From Terrimesophilobacter sp038243605 (GTDB taxonomy: Bacteria; Actinomycetota; Actinomycetes; Actinomycetales; Microbacteriaceae), in the NCBI GenBank assembly GCA_038243605.1, contig JBBSQX010000002.1, positions 124,001-188,000 of the forward strand: a DNA stretch of 64,000 nt, read 5' to 3'. Position 1 is the first letter of the stretch. Each line of letters opens with the position of its first letter. This document shows positions 25,834-34,272 of this stretch, piece by piece. The notes under the pieces are model-generated. The model saw nothing but the letters and a program-made list of their open reading frames with translations. It searched no databases and had not been told where the DNA came from. The translations under genes and the position numbers were made by a program.

Positions 25834-26549
25834 TTCAGTAGGCCCTTCAGGAGCGCTGCCGTTGCGTCGCAGTGGTCTTCCATGACCGCTCGCGCGTTAT
25901 CGGCGTTTCCATCAAAGATGGATTTCACTATCTGTTGGTGTTGGCGTTCCGAGTTGGTGATGTTCTTGTGAAGGAAAGGGATCTCATCCAAATATTGGTG
26001 GATCTTGGTTTGAATCATGCTGCTGGCTTTTGTTAGTTCGTTTGACCCGCAGACGGACGCAATCGACAGGTGAAGTCGTGCGTCGGCTTGGCGATATTCG
26101 GTGGGATTAGCTGCCTCAGAAAGGTCTTTCAGGCAATCATTGAGGAGAGTCTTTGCGTCAGCACCCAACTGCTGGGAGGCGGCCAGAAAACAGGCACCCG
26201 GCTCGATAACCCGTCGGAAGATCACCATGTCTGCGATGTCGTGTGAACTGTCGGCGAGATCCATTTGATCGGGCGCATGGGTTGGCTGCATTCGTTCCAC
26301 CACCGTTCCACCTCCCCTCCCTCGTGTCGTGCTCACGAACCCGGCCGCACGCAAGGCGCTGATGGCCTCCCGCACGGTGGCCCGAGAGACTCCGAGCTTT
26401 TCGCCAAGCACACGCTCTGGTGGAAGCAGCGATCCCGTCTCGAAAATTCCGAGCTGAATCGCTGATCCCAACTGCTCGACACAGGACTCGAAGGCCATAT
26501 GGTCTCGAACCGGGTGTAAAACAGCGTCTACCAGGCGTGTGCGTACCAT
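25830..26549 (-). CDS. FadR/GntR (FCD) transcriptional regulator of the amine operon
   Basis: 239 residues. N-terminal winged helix with LLPPERVLGEKLGVSRATVREAI near residues 40-62 and an FCD ligand domain with metal-type residues (Asp and His in ADARLHLSIA, His in SERQHQQI, HCDA near the end). FCD regulators repress catabolic genes until a small acid or metabolite binds. A GGGAGAA site precedes the ATG. It is the second gene of the operon it probably controls. A FadR-type palindrome, GGTCTGACC, lies in the divergent promoter region at 28207-28215. Confidence 0.9.
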   Translation of the reverse strand: MVRTRLVDAVLHPVRDHMAFESCVEQLGSAIQLGIFETGSLLPPERVLGEKLGVSRATVREAISALRAAGFVSTTRGRGGGTVVERMQPTHAPDQMDLADSSHDIADMVIFRRVIEPGACFLAASQQLGADAKTLLNDCLKDLSEAANPTEYRQADARLHLSIASVCGSNELTKASSMIQTKIHQYLDEIPFLHKNITNSERQHQQIVKSIFDGNADNARAVMEDHCDATAALLKGLLK

Positions 26550-26571
26550 CGTTCTCCCAAAGTGGTCGGGG

Positions 26572-28122
26572 CTACATCAACAGTTTGTCAGGATCATCCA
26601 CTGTCAGATGCTCGATCTCCTCCTTCGTCATGAAGTGGTGGCGCCCCTTCGTGATCCACAGAACCGTGGCGATGATAGCCACAGCGAGAACCGCGAGCGG
26701 CGAGTAGTTGAACGTGTCGACCGTGACGGGCGCCAACGGCGGCAGAACGAACAGGATGCAGATGAAGATCACCCACACGACAGCGATCCAGCCGATGGGG
26801 GCACTCCACTTGCCGAGGTGCCACGGTCCGTGTACGAAGTCTTTGTTGAGTCTTCGGAGGAATACCGGTGTGACGTAGGCGATGTAAAGCCCAATAACCG
26901 CGACCGAGGTGACGGCCAAGTATGCGGTGGTATTGAACAGCGCGGGGATCACGAGAACGATGGAGCAGCCAACACACAGCCAGATTGAGTTTGTTGGACT
27001 CCCCGTACGCGGGTTAACCTTTGCCCAGATCTTTGACCCTGGCAGAGCGCCGTCACGGGAGAACGCGTAACTCATCCGGGAGTTTGCCGTGACCGAGGCC
27101 ATGCCGCAGAAGAACTGCGCACCGCAGACGATGAACAGAAGGAACTTCGCCATGGTCGGGTTGTTCAGCGCGTCGAGGAAGATCTGCGCGGGTGGTAGCC
27201 CGGTGGAGGTGCCCAGTAGCGCGTCGATTCCCGCATCACTGCTGTCCTGAATAGCTGCGGTGATGGAGAACAGCAAAATCCAGCCGCCGATGATCGAGAT
27301 CACGACGCTCATGACGATTCCCTTGGGTGCGGCAAGGGCAGCACCCCTGGTCTCTTCTGCAACGTGTGCGGATGCGTCGTAGCCCGTGTAGGTGTACTGG
27401 GCCATCAGGAGCCCCATGAGGAACACATAGGGCGCGAACGACCAACCGGTGCCGTTGTACCATCCGGTCATCGTCCAGCTGAAGGACTGGTGGCTTGTTG
27501 GCATCAGCCAGAGTGCCGCCACGATAACCAACACCCCGACGATGTGCCACCAGGCGGAGATGTTTGAAAGGATACTGACGAGCGAGACTCCGAACGCGTT
27601 GAGTGCACCGTGGATCACGATCAGCACCACAAACAGGATGAACGTGTTGAGTGGTGTCGGCGTTACGCCAAACGTCAGGTCAGCGAAGGCCATCATGGTT
27701 GTCGCTGCGCCGAAGTCGATCGCGGCGGTGACCGCAATCTCGCCGAGGAAGTTGAACCAGCCCACGTACCAGGCCCACAGCTTTTTGTTGCGCTTGGCGA
27801 GTCGGCCGGCCCAGAAGTACAGCCCGCCAGCGGTGGGATAGCGAGAGCAGACTTCGGCCATCGCCAGCGCGACGAACAGCACGAAGACGCCCACTATTGG
27901 CCACCCAAGGTTGATGGCGGAAGGGCCACCTGATCGCAACGCGATCGAGTACGACGTGATGCAACCCGCGAGGATTGAGATGATGGAAAAGGATACGGCG
28001 AAGTTCGAGAATCCGGACATGCCGCGGTGAAGTTCTTGCTTATAGCCAAGACGTCCAAGTTCTTCCGCATCGGCCGCAGCCTGGGCATCAGAAGCAGACG
28101 TCTTTGTCGCTTTCTCGGTCAT
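26572..28122 (-). CDS. APC-superfamily amine/amino acid permease
   Basis: 516 residues with about twelve membrane segments. The first segment carries GMSGFSNFAVSFSIISILAG and the loop after the second has CSRYPTAGGLYFW, both typical of the amino acid/choline transporter branch of the APC superfamily (relatives of GABA and choline permeases). It would bring in the amine or amino acid processed by the downstream enzymes by cation symport. First gene of the seven-gene operon; the regulator follows after 22 bases. Confidence 0.92.
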   Translation of the reverse strand: MTEKATKTSASDAQAAADAEELGRLGYKQELHRGMSGFSNFAVSFSIISILAGCITSYSIALRSGGPSAINLGWPIVGVFVLFVALAMAEVCSRYPTAGGLYFWAGRLAKRNKKLWAWYVGWFNFLGEIAVTAAIDFGAATTMMAFADLTFGVTPTPLNTFILFVVLIVIHGALNAFGVSLVSILSNISAWWHIVGVLVIVAALWLMPTSHQSFSWTMTGWYNGTGWSFAPYVFLMGLLMAQYTYTGYDASAHVAEETRGAALAAPKGIVMSVVISIIGGWILLFSITAAIQDSSDAGIDALLGTSTGLPPAQIFLDALNNPTMAKFLLFIVCGAQFFCGMASVTANSRMSYAFSRDGALPGSKIWAKVNPRTGSPTNSIWLCVGCSIVLVIPALFNTTAYLAVTSVAVIGLYIAYVTPVFLRRLNKDFVHGPWHLGKWSAPIGWIAVVWVIFICILFVLPPLAPVTVDTFNYSPLAVLAVAIIATVLWITKGRHHFMTKEEIEHLTVDDPDKLLM

Positions 28123-28206
28123 GAAAGGTCACTTTCTCTTCAAAGGGAATATGCAGCGTGTAAACGACTTGTGCACATCATTCCGTTCGGTGGCTTTGTT
28201 GTCAAT

Positions 28207-28215
28207 GGTCTGACC
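28207..28215. promoter_or_regulatory. FadR-type operator candidate GGTCTGACC
   Basis: A perfect nine-base palindrome within TGGTCTGACCT, one mismatch from the FadR-family core TGGTCnGACCA. It lies between the divergent permease and amidase genes, where the operon's FCD regulator would be expected to bind. Confidence 0.5.
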
Positions 28216-28266
28216 TCAGACATTTAGCGCACGTTTTTTCGAGGCAATCTCAGGCAGGATGTCGGT

Positions 28267-29610
28267 ATGACCGCACTCACTGCCCGAGACATCATCGCCG
28301 CTGTTCACTCCGGAAAGCAGAGCCCCGTTGCTGTCGTGAAAGATGCACTGCAGCGCATAAAGCTGCGATCGGATCTCGGCGCGTTGCAGGAAATCTTTAT
28401 CGACGAAGCGCTGGCAGAAGCTGAGGTGCTGTCGAAGCGCAAAGATCTCTCCACGCTCCCGCTTGCTGGTCTGCCCCTTCTCATTAAGGACACCGTGCCC
28501 GTTGCGGGGCATCCGATGCGCGTGGGCTCGCTCGCAACAAGCTCTTCGCCTTCACAAGAAGACCACGAAATTGTACGCCGCTTGCGTGAGGCGGGTGCAA
28601 TTATTGTTGGCCTCACCACCGTGCCAGAGCTGTGTGTGTTCGCCTCCACTGATTCGCCATCAGGGGTAACGCGTAACCCGTGGAACCCGCAGCGAACGTC
28701 GGGAGGATCCTCAGGAGGAGCCGGTACGGCCGTCGCCGCTGGCTTGGTTCCTGTAGCACACGGCACCGATGGGATGGGCTCGATTCGCATCCCCGCCGCC
28801 AACAACGGAGTCTTCGGAATCAAGCCGGGACGAGGCACTGTGCCAGCAGGTCTCGGGGGCGACTCGTGGGGCGGTATGGCCGAGAATGGGCCGCTCGCAA
28901 CGACTGTGGCGGATGCCGCGCTTGTGCTCTCCGTGATGGCGGGTAGCCCAGAGCTGGCGACGGTCACGGAACCCGCGGCACCCCTGCGTATTGGGGTCGT
29001 GCCCGCCACGACATCGTTCCTTGTGCGCCTCGACCCGGAGTGGAAGAAGTCGCTCATGGAGGTTGCTGAGGCACTCCGCAGCGCTGGACACCAGGTTGAG
29101 GTCACGACGTTTCCTTACCCCGCAAACCCGATCCCCATGTTCGCGCGCTGGTTCGCGGGCGTCGCGTCGGATGCGGAAGGGCTCGACGAGGCAAAGCTCC
29201 AGCCGCGTACTCGCCGCCATGTAAAGCTCGGAAAGCGTGCCATCAAGAAAGGTTGGGTGACGCAGCGCGACACTGACCGCCTCGAAGCAGACGCGCGCGC
29301 ATTCTTTGAGAACCACGACATTCTGCTCACCCCCATGCTTGCGCGATCCGCGCCGTGTGCCGCGCAGTGGCACCGCCGCTCTTGGCTGCGCAACATCTGG
29401 TCGAACTTGCAGTACGCGCCGTTCGCCGCGCCATGGAACATGGTGGGGTGGCCCGCGGCATCCGTGCCCGCCGGAATTGACGCGAACACCGGCATGCCTA
29501 CCGCGGTACAGATCGTCGCTCCCCCGAACGGCGAGTCGTTGATCCTCGGCCTCGCAGCGCAGATCGAACGCGTGCGGCCTTGGCAGCGCACGGCGCCGCA
29601 CAAAAATTAG
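28267..29610 (+). CDS. Amidase signature enzyme
   Basis: 447 residues. The Ser-cisSer-Lys triad is present: Lys74 in LIKDT, the GGSSGG loop at about 146-151, and Ser172 in the GSIRIPA motif. The usual GG before that serine reads GMGSIR, a mild change. Such enzymes hydrolyse amides or carry out GatA-like transamidation; without GatB/GatC nearby, a catabolic amidase is likely. It is transcribed away from the amine operon from a shared control region and may feed it with amine or acid. An AGGA site lies eight bases before the ATG. Confidence 0.9.
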   Translation: MTALTARDIIAAVHSGKQSPVAVVKDALQRIKLRSDLGALQEIFIDEALAEAEVLSKRKDLSTLPLAGLPLLIKDTVPVAGHPMRVGSLATSSSPSQEDHEIVRRLREAGAIIVGLTTVPELCVFASTDSPSGVTRNPWNPQRTSGGSSGGAGTAVAAGLVPVAHGTDGMGSIRIPAANNGVFGIKPGRGTVPAGLGGDSWGGMAENGPLATTVADAALVLSVMAGSPELATVTEPAAPLRIGVVPATTSFLVRLDPEWKKSLMEVAEALRSAGHQVEVTTFPYPANPIPMFARWFAGVASDAEGLDEAKLQPRTRRHVKLGKRAIKKGWVTQRDTDRLEADARAFFENHDILLTPMLARSAPCAAQWHRRSWLRNIWSNLQYAPFAAPWNMVGWPAASVPAGIDANTGMPTAVQIVAPPNGESLILGLAAQIERVRPWQRTAPHKN

Positions 29611-29641
29611 GTCAGCTCGGTGCGGTTTAGCTGGGCACGAA

Positions 29642-30430
29642 TCAACTCAGTGCGCGAAGCGTGAGTATTTGCTCTGCACGTCCGAATGGTCCGTTGACAT
29701 CGCACAAGACTGACGACGTGAGGCCTATTCCGTCGCGGCCGAAGGTCACCGAGTTTTGAATGCCAAGCCACTCCCCCTGAGGTTCGCGGTAGAGGTGCAG
29801 TTGCAGATCCACATTCGGAAACGCATATCCGCCGGGCCCCGGCTCTACTCGTGCGGCAATTCCATTGCTGGTGTCAACGACTCCGATGAGCCTTGCCACA
29901 TCCGAAAACGAGCCGGGTGAGACGAGCGGATGCAGCGAGCGAATCCACGCTCTTCCGTGCCCTGGCGCATGCCCAGCCAGAGTGCGAACTTCAATCGAGC
30001 GGATGTATCCACCCGGCCATTCATCGAGCGTCACGTGCTGAGCGGCCACAGGCAACGCAGACATTGGCTCGTCTTCAATTCCTTCAACAGCGTTCGTGTC
30101 CGAACGTTGTAGTCGCCATGCTGTAGCCCGTACAGCGGTGCGCCCACCCGAGATGAGTTCGGCTTGGATGAGCTCAATGGTGCGACCAGGCCGCAACATG
30201 GTGGTGACAATCTCGAACTCGCCACCGGGAATCATCCCCAGAATGTCGTAACTGACGCGCGCCATGCGCAAATCTTCACGCGGCTGAAAGAGCTCGAGAT
30301 TGTGTGCCAAAATTCCCGAGACTGGCCCCATGTGCTGTTCGTTTGGATTCCATGCACCCTGAGAGTGAACGGTTGACGCGAACTGGCCATCCCCTAGGTC
30401 GCGGTAATACGGTTCGAGCTGGTTACTCAC
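29642..30430 (-). CDS. Acyl-CoA thioesterase-like protein (double hotdog)
   Basis: 262 residues. Two hotdog-like halves: an N-terminal half with HMGPVSGILAHNLE and VTTMLRPGRTIELIQAEL, and a C-terminal half with DLQLHLYREPQGEWLGIQN and a final GRAEQILTLR. This is the pattern of actinobacterial TesB-like thioesterases that hydrolyse acyl-CoAs; the N-terminal half has the substrate helix. GTG start with GGGAGG seven bases upstream. Its acyl specificity is not known. Converges with the amidase gene. Confidence 0.85.
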   Translation of the reverse strand: MSNQLEPYYRDLGDGQFASTVHSQGAWNPNEQHMGPVSGILAHNLELFQPREDLRMARVSYDILGMIPGGEFEIVTTMLRPGRTIELIQAELISGGRTAVRATAWRLQRSDTNAVEGIEDEPMSALPVAAQHVTLDEWPGGYIRSIEVRTLAGHAPGHGRAWIRSLHPLVSPGSFSDVARLIGVVDTSNGIAARVEPGPGGYAFPNVDLQLHLYREPQGEWLGIQNSVTFGRDGIGLTSSVLCDVNGPFGRAEQILTLRALS

Positions 30431-30584
30431 TCATGGCCTCCCATTGTTGAAAACTGGCGCCATCTATCGAATCGCAACATCCATTGTGGGGAGGAACACA
30501 TCTTCCTTGTCGCCAGCTGCGCTCGTAGCGCCCGTCAGCGCGTAGTGGGCCAATCCGCTTTGCTATTGAGGTACTTGTCGATTC

Positions 30585-30683
30585 TCAGTGAGAGTGCGAG
30601 TGGGCAAGCGAGTAGATCGCGAGAACGCCGAGAATAGCGACGATTGTTCCAATGGTGACGAGTACGTATTCGATCGGATGCAT
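30585..30683 (-). CDS. 32-residue single-span membrane peptide with His-rich tail
   Basis: Reads MHPIEYVLVTIG at the start, continues as one uninterrupted hydrophobic helix of about 20 residues (to about residue 27) and ends in AHSHSH. No family is recognised. Support for a real gene: it starts with ATG, it has a complete membrane segment with a short polar head and a His-rich tail, and AATACT lies at 30690-30695, six bases before the ATG, the same spacing as the other leaderless genes here. It stands alone in an otherwise empty 450-base gap. The His tail suggests metal or proton binding, which is inference. Confidence 0.55.
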   Translation of the reverse strand: MHPIEYVLVTIGTIVAILGVLAIYSLAHSHSH

Positions 30684-30689
30684 AGTGTC

Positions 30690-30695
30690 AGTATT
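30690..30695 (-). promoter_or_regulatory. -10 hexamer AATACT of the 32-residue peptide
   Basis: Ends six bases before ATG 30683 on the minus strand. Confidence 0.4.
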
Positions 30696-30881
30696 CTCTA
30701 CTTTTGCCGCTCAAGCCAGTGTCATTGAACGAATCGAATTCCGCGACGCTTGATTGAGACGATTCCGACAACGTGCTGGTCGTTCTTTACGATTCCCACC
30801 CTTCGTGATGAACAGAGGGCACTGACTAAGTGCAGATTCTGAGTCGCCACGAATGTCAGTGGTGGGGTGTTAGCTCTCAGT

Positions 30882-32210
30882 ATGGAAAGCATCGGGGGCG
30901 CGGCAGTCGAGGTCGTGATTCACGATGCTACCCAGCAAGATTTCGATCGTGAGTTCGACACAATGGTGGGCACGTGGGCTGCGGAACAAGGAGAACACAA
31001 CGTTGTCCGGGATTGTCTTGATGCTCTCGTTGAGACTCGCGCAGTCATGGCAGCGATGCATGCACGTGAACAACGCCTTCTTGCACATCTTGAACGCATT
31101 GCGATTGATTCGAAAGTGGCAGGCAGCAGCGACTCGAAGGAGATCGCCTGGCGTTCAATGATCGCTGAGGTTTCTGTGGTGATGCGTCTCGCCGACCGCA
31201 CTGTGCAAACCATGATGGGCACCGCGACGGCATTCGTTGAAACTATGCCCACGACGCTGGAGGCTCTGGAAACTGGTCGAATCTCTCTCGCGCACGCTCG
31301 CGTCATCCTTGAACACGCTGTCGGAATCGACAACACCGTTCGCTCTGACTTCGAACGGCTCATGATCGAAAGAGCCGAGGTCACGACGCCAGGAAAGCTT
31401 GCGGCGTCAGCGAGAATCGCCGCGGCCCGCCTCCGTGCAGAAACCTTCGAGGAGCGACACACGACCGCGAAAGAATCGCGGAGCATTTACATTCGGGACC
31501 TCGACAACGGTATGTCGGAGCTACTTCACCTGTTGCCTACGCCTTTCGCCGCGGCGATTTTCGACCGGCTGACACGTCAGGCAAAGGCTGTCTCGTCCGC
31601 TGGTGATTCGCGCACTCGCGACCAACTGCGTTCCGACCTTGCCACTGACTTGCTGCTCACTGGGGAACCCACATCGGGAAAAGAGGCACCCCACACTGCC
31701 GCGGAGGGTATCCGGGCTGAGATTTCGATCACAATCCCCGCACTTACGCTTCTCGGCCACGGTCACGAGCCGGCAACGCTGACAGGCAGAGGTCCGATTG
31801 ACCTCGACACTGCGATGCGGCTCGCTTCCAAGGCGCCCGAGTTCACGCGGATTCTCACTGATCCCGTTATCGGCATGGTCGTTGCCGCAGATACTTACCG
31901 TCTTTCGGCAAGTCTTCGCCGTTACCTCGCGGCGCGTGATCAGCATTGTCGGTTCCCAACCTGCAATCGGGATGCTCGGTGGTGCGACATTGACCACACA
32001 GTGGCGTGGGAAGACGGCGGAAAATCGGTTCCCGAGAACCTGGCCCACTTGTGTAGAGGGCACCACGTGCTCAAACACCATTCGCGCTGGAAAGTCAGGC
32101 AGATTTCGCCCGGAGTGCTCGAATGGACGACCCCGCAAGGCGATGTTGTGGCGGGCGGCGAGCCCACAGGACCACGATTCAGAGACAACGATTCCCCGCC
32201 GCCTTTCTAA
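30882..32210 (+). CDS. DUF222 / HNH endonuclease-like protein (13E12 type)
   Basis: 442 residues. The N-terminal DUF222 region is helical (residues 60-250, LEALETGRISLAHARVI); the C-terminus has an HNH domain with zinc cysteines in HCRFPTCNRDARWCDIDH and CRGHHVLKHH. Such proteins are abundant in actinobacteria, often in several copies, and are sometimes linked with mobile DNA; whether they cut DNA is unclear. The ATG at 30882 is used; the frame begins five codons earlier at a GTG. No flanking repeats were found that would mark a transposed unit. Confidence 0.85.
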   Translation: MESIGGAAVEVVIHDATQQDFDREFDTMVGTWAAEQGEHNVVRDCLDALVETRAVMAAMHAREQRLLAHLERIAIDSKVAGSSDSKEIAWRSMIAEVSVVMRLADRTVQTMMGTATAFVETMPTTLEALETGRISLAHARVILEHAVGIDNTVRSDFERLMIERAEVTTPGKLAASARIAAARLRAETFEERHTTAKESRSIYIRDLDNGMSELLHLLPTPFAAAIFDRLTRQAKAVSSAGDSRTRDQLRSDLATDLLLTGEPTSGKEAPHTAAEGIRAEISITIPALTLLGHGHEPATLTGRGPIDLDTAMRLASKAPEFTRILTDPVIGMVVAADTYRLSASLRRYLAARDQHCRFPTCNRDARWCDIDHTVAWEDGGKSVPENLAHLCRGHHVLKHHSRWKVRQISPGVLEWTTPQGDVVAGGEPTGPRFRDNDSPPPF

Positions 32211-32245
32211 CCCTGTTTTCGTCATGAGCGCTGCTCAACGCTAGA

Positions 32246-32251
32246 TAGGCT
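32246..32251 (+). promoter_or_regulatory. -10 hexamer TAGGCT of the DadA-like gene
   Basis: TAGGCT ends six bases before ATG 32258; no ribosome binding site fits. Confidence 0.5.
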
Positions 32252-32257
32252 TATCCC

Positions 32258-33526
32258 ATGAGCACGAATTCCTCTGGGATCAAACACGTTGTTGTCGTTG
32301 GGGCCGGAATGATCGGATTGACGACCGCGTGGTACCTGCAAGAGCGTGGGGTGAAGGTTACTGTGGTTGATCGAACTGGCGTTGCTGCCGGTTCGAGTTG
32401 GGGTAATGCCGGTTGGCTGACGCCCGCGCTCACCCTCCCGCTTGGCGAGCCCTCCGTACTTATGTCGGGACCGAAGGTGATTCTTAGCTCTGACTCGCCG
32501 CTGTACATCCCGCTCTCGCTCAATCCGAGGCTCATCCGCTTTCTGAGCGGATTCGCGTGGCACGCGCTGCCCCGCCAGTGGAAGAAGTCGATTGAAATCT
32601 TCTCGAAGGTCAACCCTCTCGCGATGGACCCGTTCTACGAGCTGGCCGCTGGTGGCGTCGAGGCACCTGTCACAGAGGCAAAGCCGTTCCTTGCCGGGTT
32701 CTTGAGCGAGAAAGACCGCAAAGTTCTTCTCCACGAGTTTGATGTTGTGAAGAGCAGCGGTGGCACCGTGGACTTCGATCTCGCCACCGGCAACGAACTG
32801 CGCACGATTGAGCCGACCCTTGCGGAGGCCGTGAACTGCGGCGTGCTTCTGCGCGGCCAGTTCTTCATCAACCCACCCAAGTACGCTCAGTCACTTGCTG
32901 ACTCCGTGGTCAAGCGCGGTGGCGAACTCATTACCGGGTTTGATGTTGTGGACATCCAGGACACCGCCGTCGGCGTGAAGGTCATCGCTGGCGCGGGCGC
33001 GAGGGTAACTCCAGACCCGATTGAGGCCGACGCTGTCGTCATTGCAACGGGTGCCTGGATGAATAAGCTCGCTCGCCGTTTCGGCGTCAAGACAATTGTT
33101 CAGGCCGGCCGTGGCTACAGCTTCAGTGTGAAGCCGGAGGTCATCCCGTCCCACCCGATCTACTTCCCCACCCAGCGTCTCGCCTGCACCCCACTCGGTG
33201 ACCGGTTGCGCATCGGCGGAATGATGGAGTTCCGCGACGTGGATGCCGCACCAGATAAGCGCCGCATTCAGACCCTCGTGAACGCGGGCAAGCCCGTCTT
33301 CCAGGGTGTCGACTGGGATGCTCGCGAAGAAGAGTGGGTTGGTGGCCGTCCGGTCACAGCAGACGGCCACGCGCTGATCGGTGCGACGAAGAACCCTCGT
33401 GTCTTCATCGGTGGCGGTCACGGCATGTGGGGAATCGCGCTCGGACCGCTCACGGGCAAGCTGCTCGCTGGTGCGATCGTCGGCGACGCAGACCCCGTTT
33501 TGGCGCACTTCAACCCGCTGAGGTAA
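32258..33526 (+). CDS. FAD-dependent D-amino acid dehydrogenase-like oxidoreductase
   Basis: 422 residues. FAD-binding GAGMIG at 16-21 followed by VVDRTGVAAGSSWGNAGWLTP, the typical DadA signature, and a C-terminal GGGHGMWGIALGP that closes the flavin site. DadA oxidises D-amino acids (classically D-alanine) to keto acids and ammonia, passing electrons to the quinone pool. Related proteins oxidise glycine or sarcosine, so the substrate is not certain. Leaderless start predicted from the -10 at 32246-32251. Confidence 0.88.
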   Translation: MSTNSSGIKHVVVVGAGMIGLTTAWYLQERGVKVTVVDRTGVAAGSSWGNAGWLTPALTLPLGEPSVLMSGPKVILSSDSPLYIPLSLNPRLIRFLSGFAWHALPRQWKKSIEIFSKVNPLAMDPFYELAAGGVEAPVTEAKPFLAGFLSEKDRKVLLHEFDVVKSSGGTVDFDLATGNELRTIEPTLAEAVNCGVLLRGQFFINPPKYAQSLADSVVKRGGELITGFDVVDIQDTAVGVKVIAGAGARVTPDPIEADAVVIATGAWMNKLARRFGVKTIVQAGRGYSFSVKPEVIPSHPIYFPTQRLACTPLGDRLRIGGMMEFRDVDAAPDKRRIQTLVNAGKPVFQGVDWDAREEEWVGGRPVTADGHALIGATKNPRVFIGGGHGMWGIALGPLTGKLLAGAIVGDADPVLAHFNPLR

Positions 33527-33574
33527 CTGCCCCAGCGCGCGCTGCGTGAGTGGTTCAGGCTGCAGTTGTTCTTA

Positions 33575-33590
33575 TCGAACATATGTTCGA
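33575..33590. promoter_or_regulatory. LexA (SOS) box
   Basis: TCGAACATATGTTCGA is a perfect 16-bp palindrome of the actinobacterial LexA type (TCGAAC, four bases, GTTCGA). It overlaps the -10 region of imuA, placing the three-gene mutagenesis cassette under SOS control. Confidence 0.88.
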
Positions 33591-33594
33591 TACT
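33589..33594 (+). promoter_or_regulatory. -10 hexamer GATACT of the imuA operon
   Basis: GATACT overlaps the LexA box by two bases and ends six bases before ATG 33601. An AAGGA directly touches the ATG and is too close to serve as a ribosome binding site, so the mRNA is predicted to be leaderless. Confidence 0.5.
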
Positions 33595-33600
33595 TAAGGA

Positions 33601-34272
33601 ATGTTGAACACTGCGCTTGCCTTTGAACCGACGGTCGAGACGACCGCCGGCGCTGGTGTCGCTGGCGGCGCTGGTGTCGCGGAGCTACGTGAGCGCATCC
33701 GTCAACTGCAGACGCCAACGCTCGACACACGTATTCTGCCCACCCACCCCGTGATTGGGCGATTGCTGCCAGGTGGCGCGCTCAAAGAGGGTGCGACGTA
33801 TTCGGTCGACCGCTCGCTCACGCTGCTCATGCTGCTGCTCGCTGCCCCCTCCGCCGCGGGGGCATGGTGCGGTGTTGTGGGGGTGCCAGAGTTCGGCGTG
33901 GAAGCGGCGGCCGGCTTTGGCGTTGATCTCGAACGGTTAGTGCTGGTTCCAGAGCCTGGCGACCAGTGGCTCGCGACAACGGCGGCGATTGCCGATGCAC
34001 TGAGTGTGATCGTCATCCGGCCGCCACGCAGAGCCAGCGACGGAAGCGTTGCACGACTTTCTGCGCGCCTACGCAAACGCGGGGCAACCCTGCTTGTGCT
34101 GGGCACGTGGCCGCAAAGTGAAGCGATGCTGAGCATCACCGAAAGCCGCTGGACGGGCATGGGAGAAGGTCACGGTCACCTGCAGTCGCGTGAAGCGACC
34201 ATCACCGTCACGAGCAAAGCTGGTGGCAGGCCGCGCAGTGCGCGCATCCGCTTGCCAGGAAGGTCAGTGTGA
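33601..34272 (+). CDS. imuA: ImuA-type accessory factor of SOS mutagenesis
   Basis: 223 residues. RecA-related core without a clear Walker A: PTLDTRILPTHPVIGRLLPGGALKEGATYSV, a hydrophobic LLMLLLAAPSAAGAWCGVVG strand, and VLGTWPQ near the end. In mycobacteria and relatives the corresponding gene (imuA') is needed with ImuB and DnaE2 for damage-induced mutagenesis. Residues 17-26 come from an imperfect 18-bp tandem repeat (AGVA, GG, AGVA). The stop overlaps the imuB start (GTGA), so the two are coupled. Confidence 0.88.
   Translation: MLNTALAFEPTVETTAGAGVAGGAGVAELRERIRQLQTPTLDTRILPTHPVIGRLLPGGALKEGATYSVDRSLTLLMLLLAAPSAAGAWCGVVGVPEFGVEAAAGFGVDLERLVLVPEPGDQWLATTAAIADALSVIVIRPPRRASDGSVARLSARLRKRGATLLVLGTWPQSEAMLSITESRWTGMGEGHGHLQSREATITVTSKAGGRPRSARIRLPGRSV
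33649..33680 (+). repeat. 18-bp period tandem repeat in imuA
   Basis: GGCGCTGGTGTCGC occurs at 33649-33662 and again at 33667-33680, keeping frame and coding AGVA twice. Confidence 0.8.

Noticed and set aside
30882..32210. Mobile element around the HNH/DUF222 gene
   Set aside because: No inverted or direct repeats flank it and no transposase or integrase is nearby.
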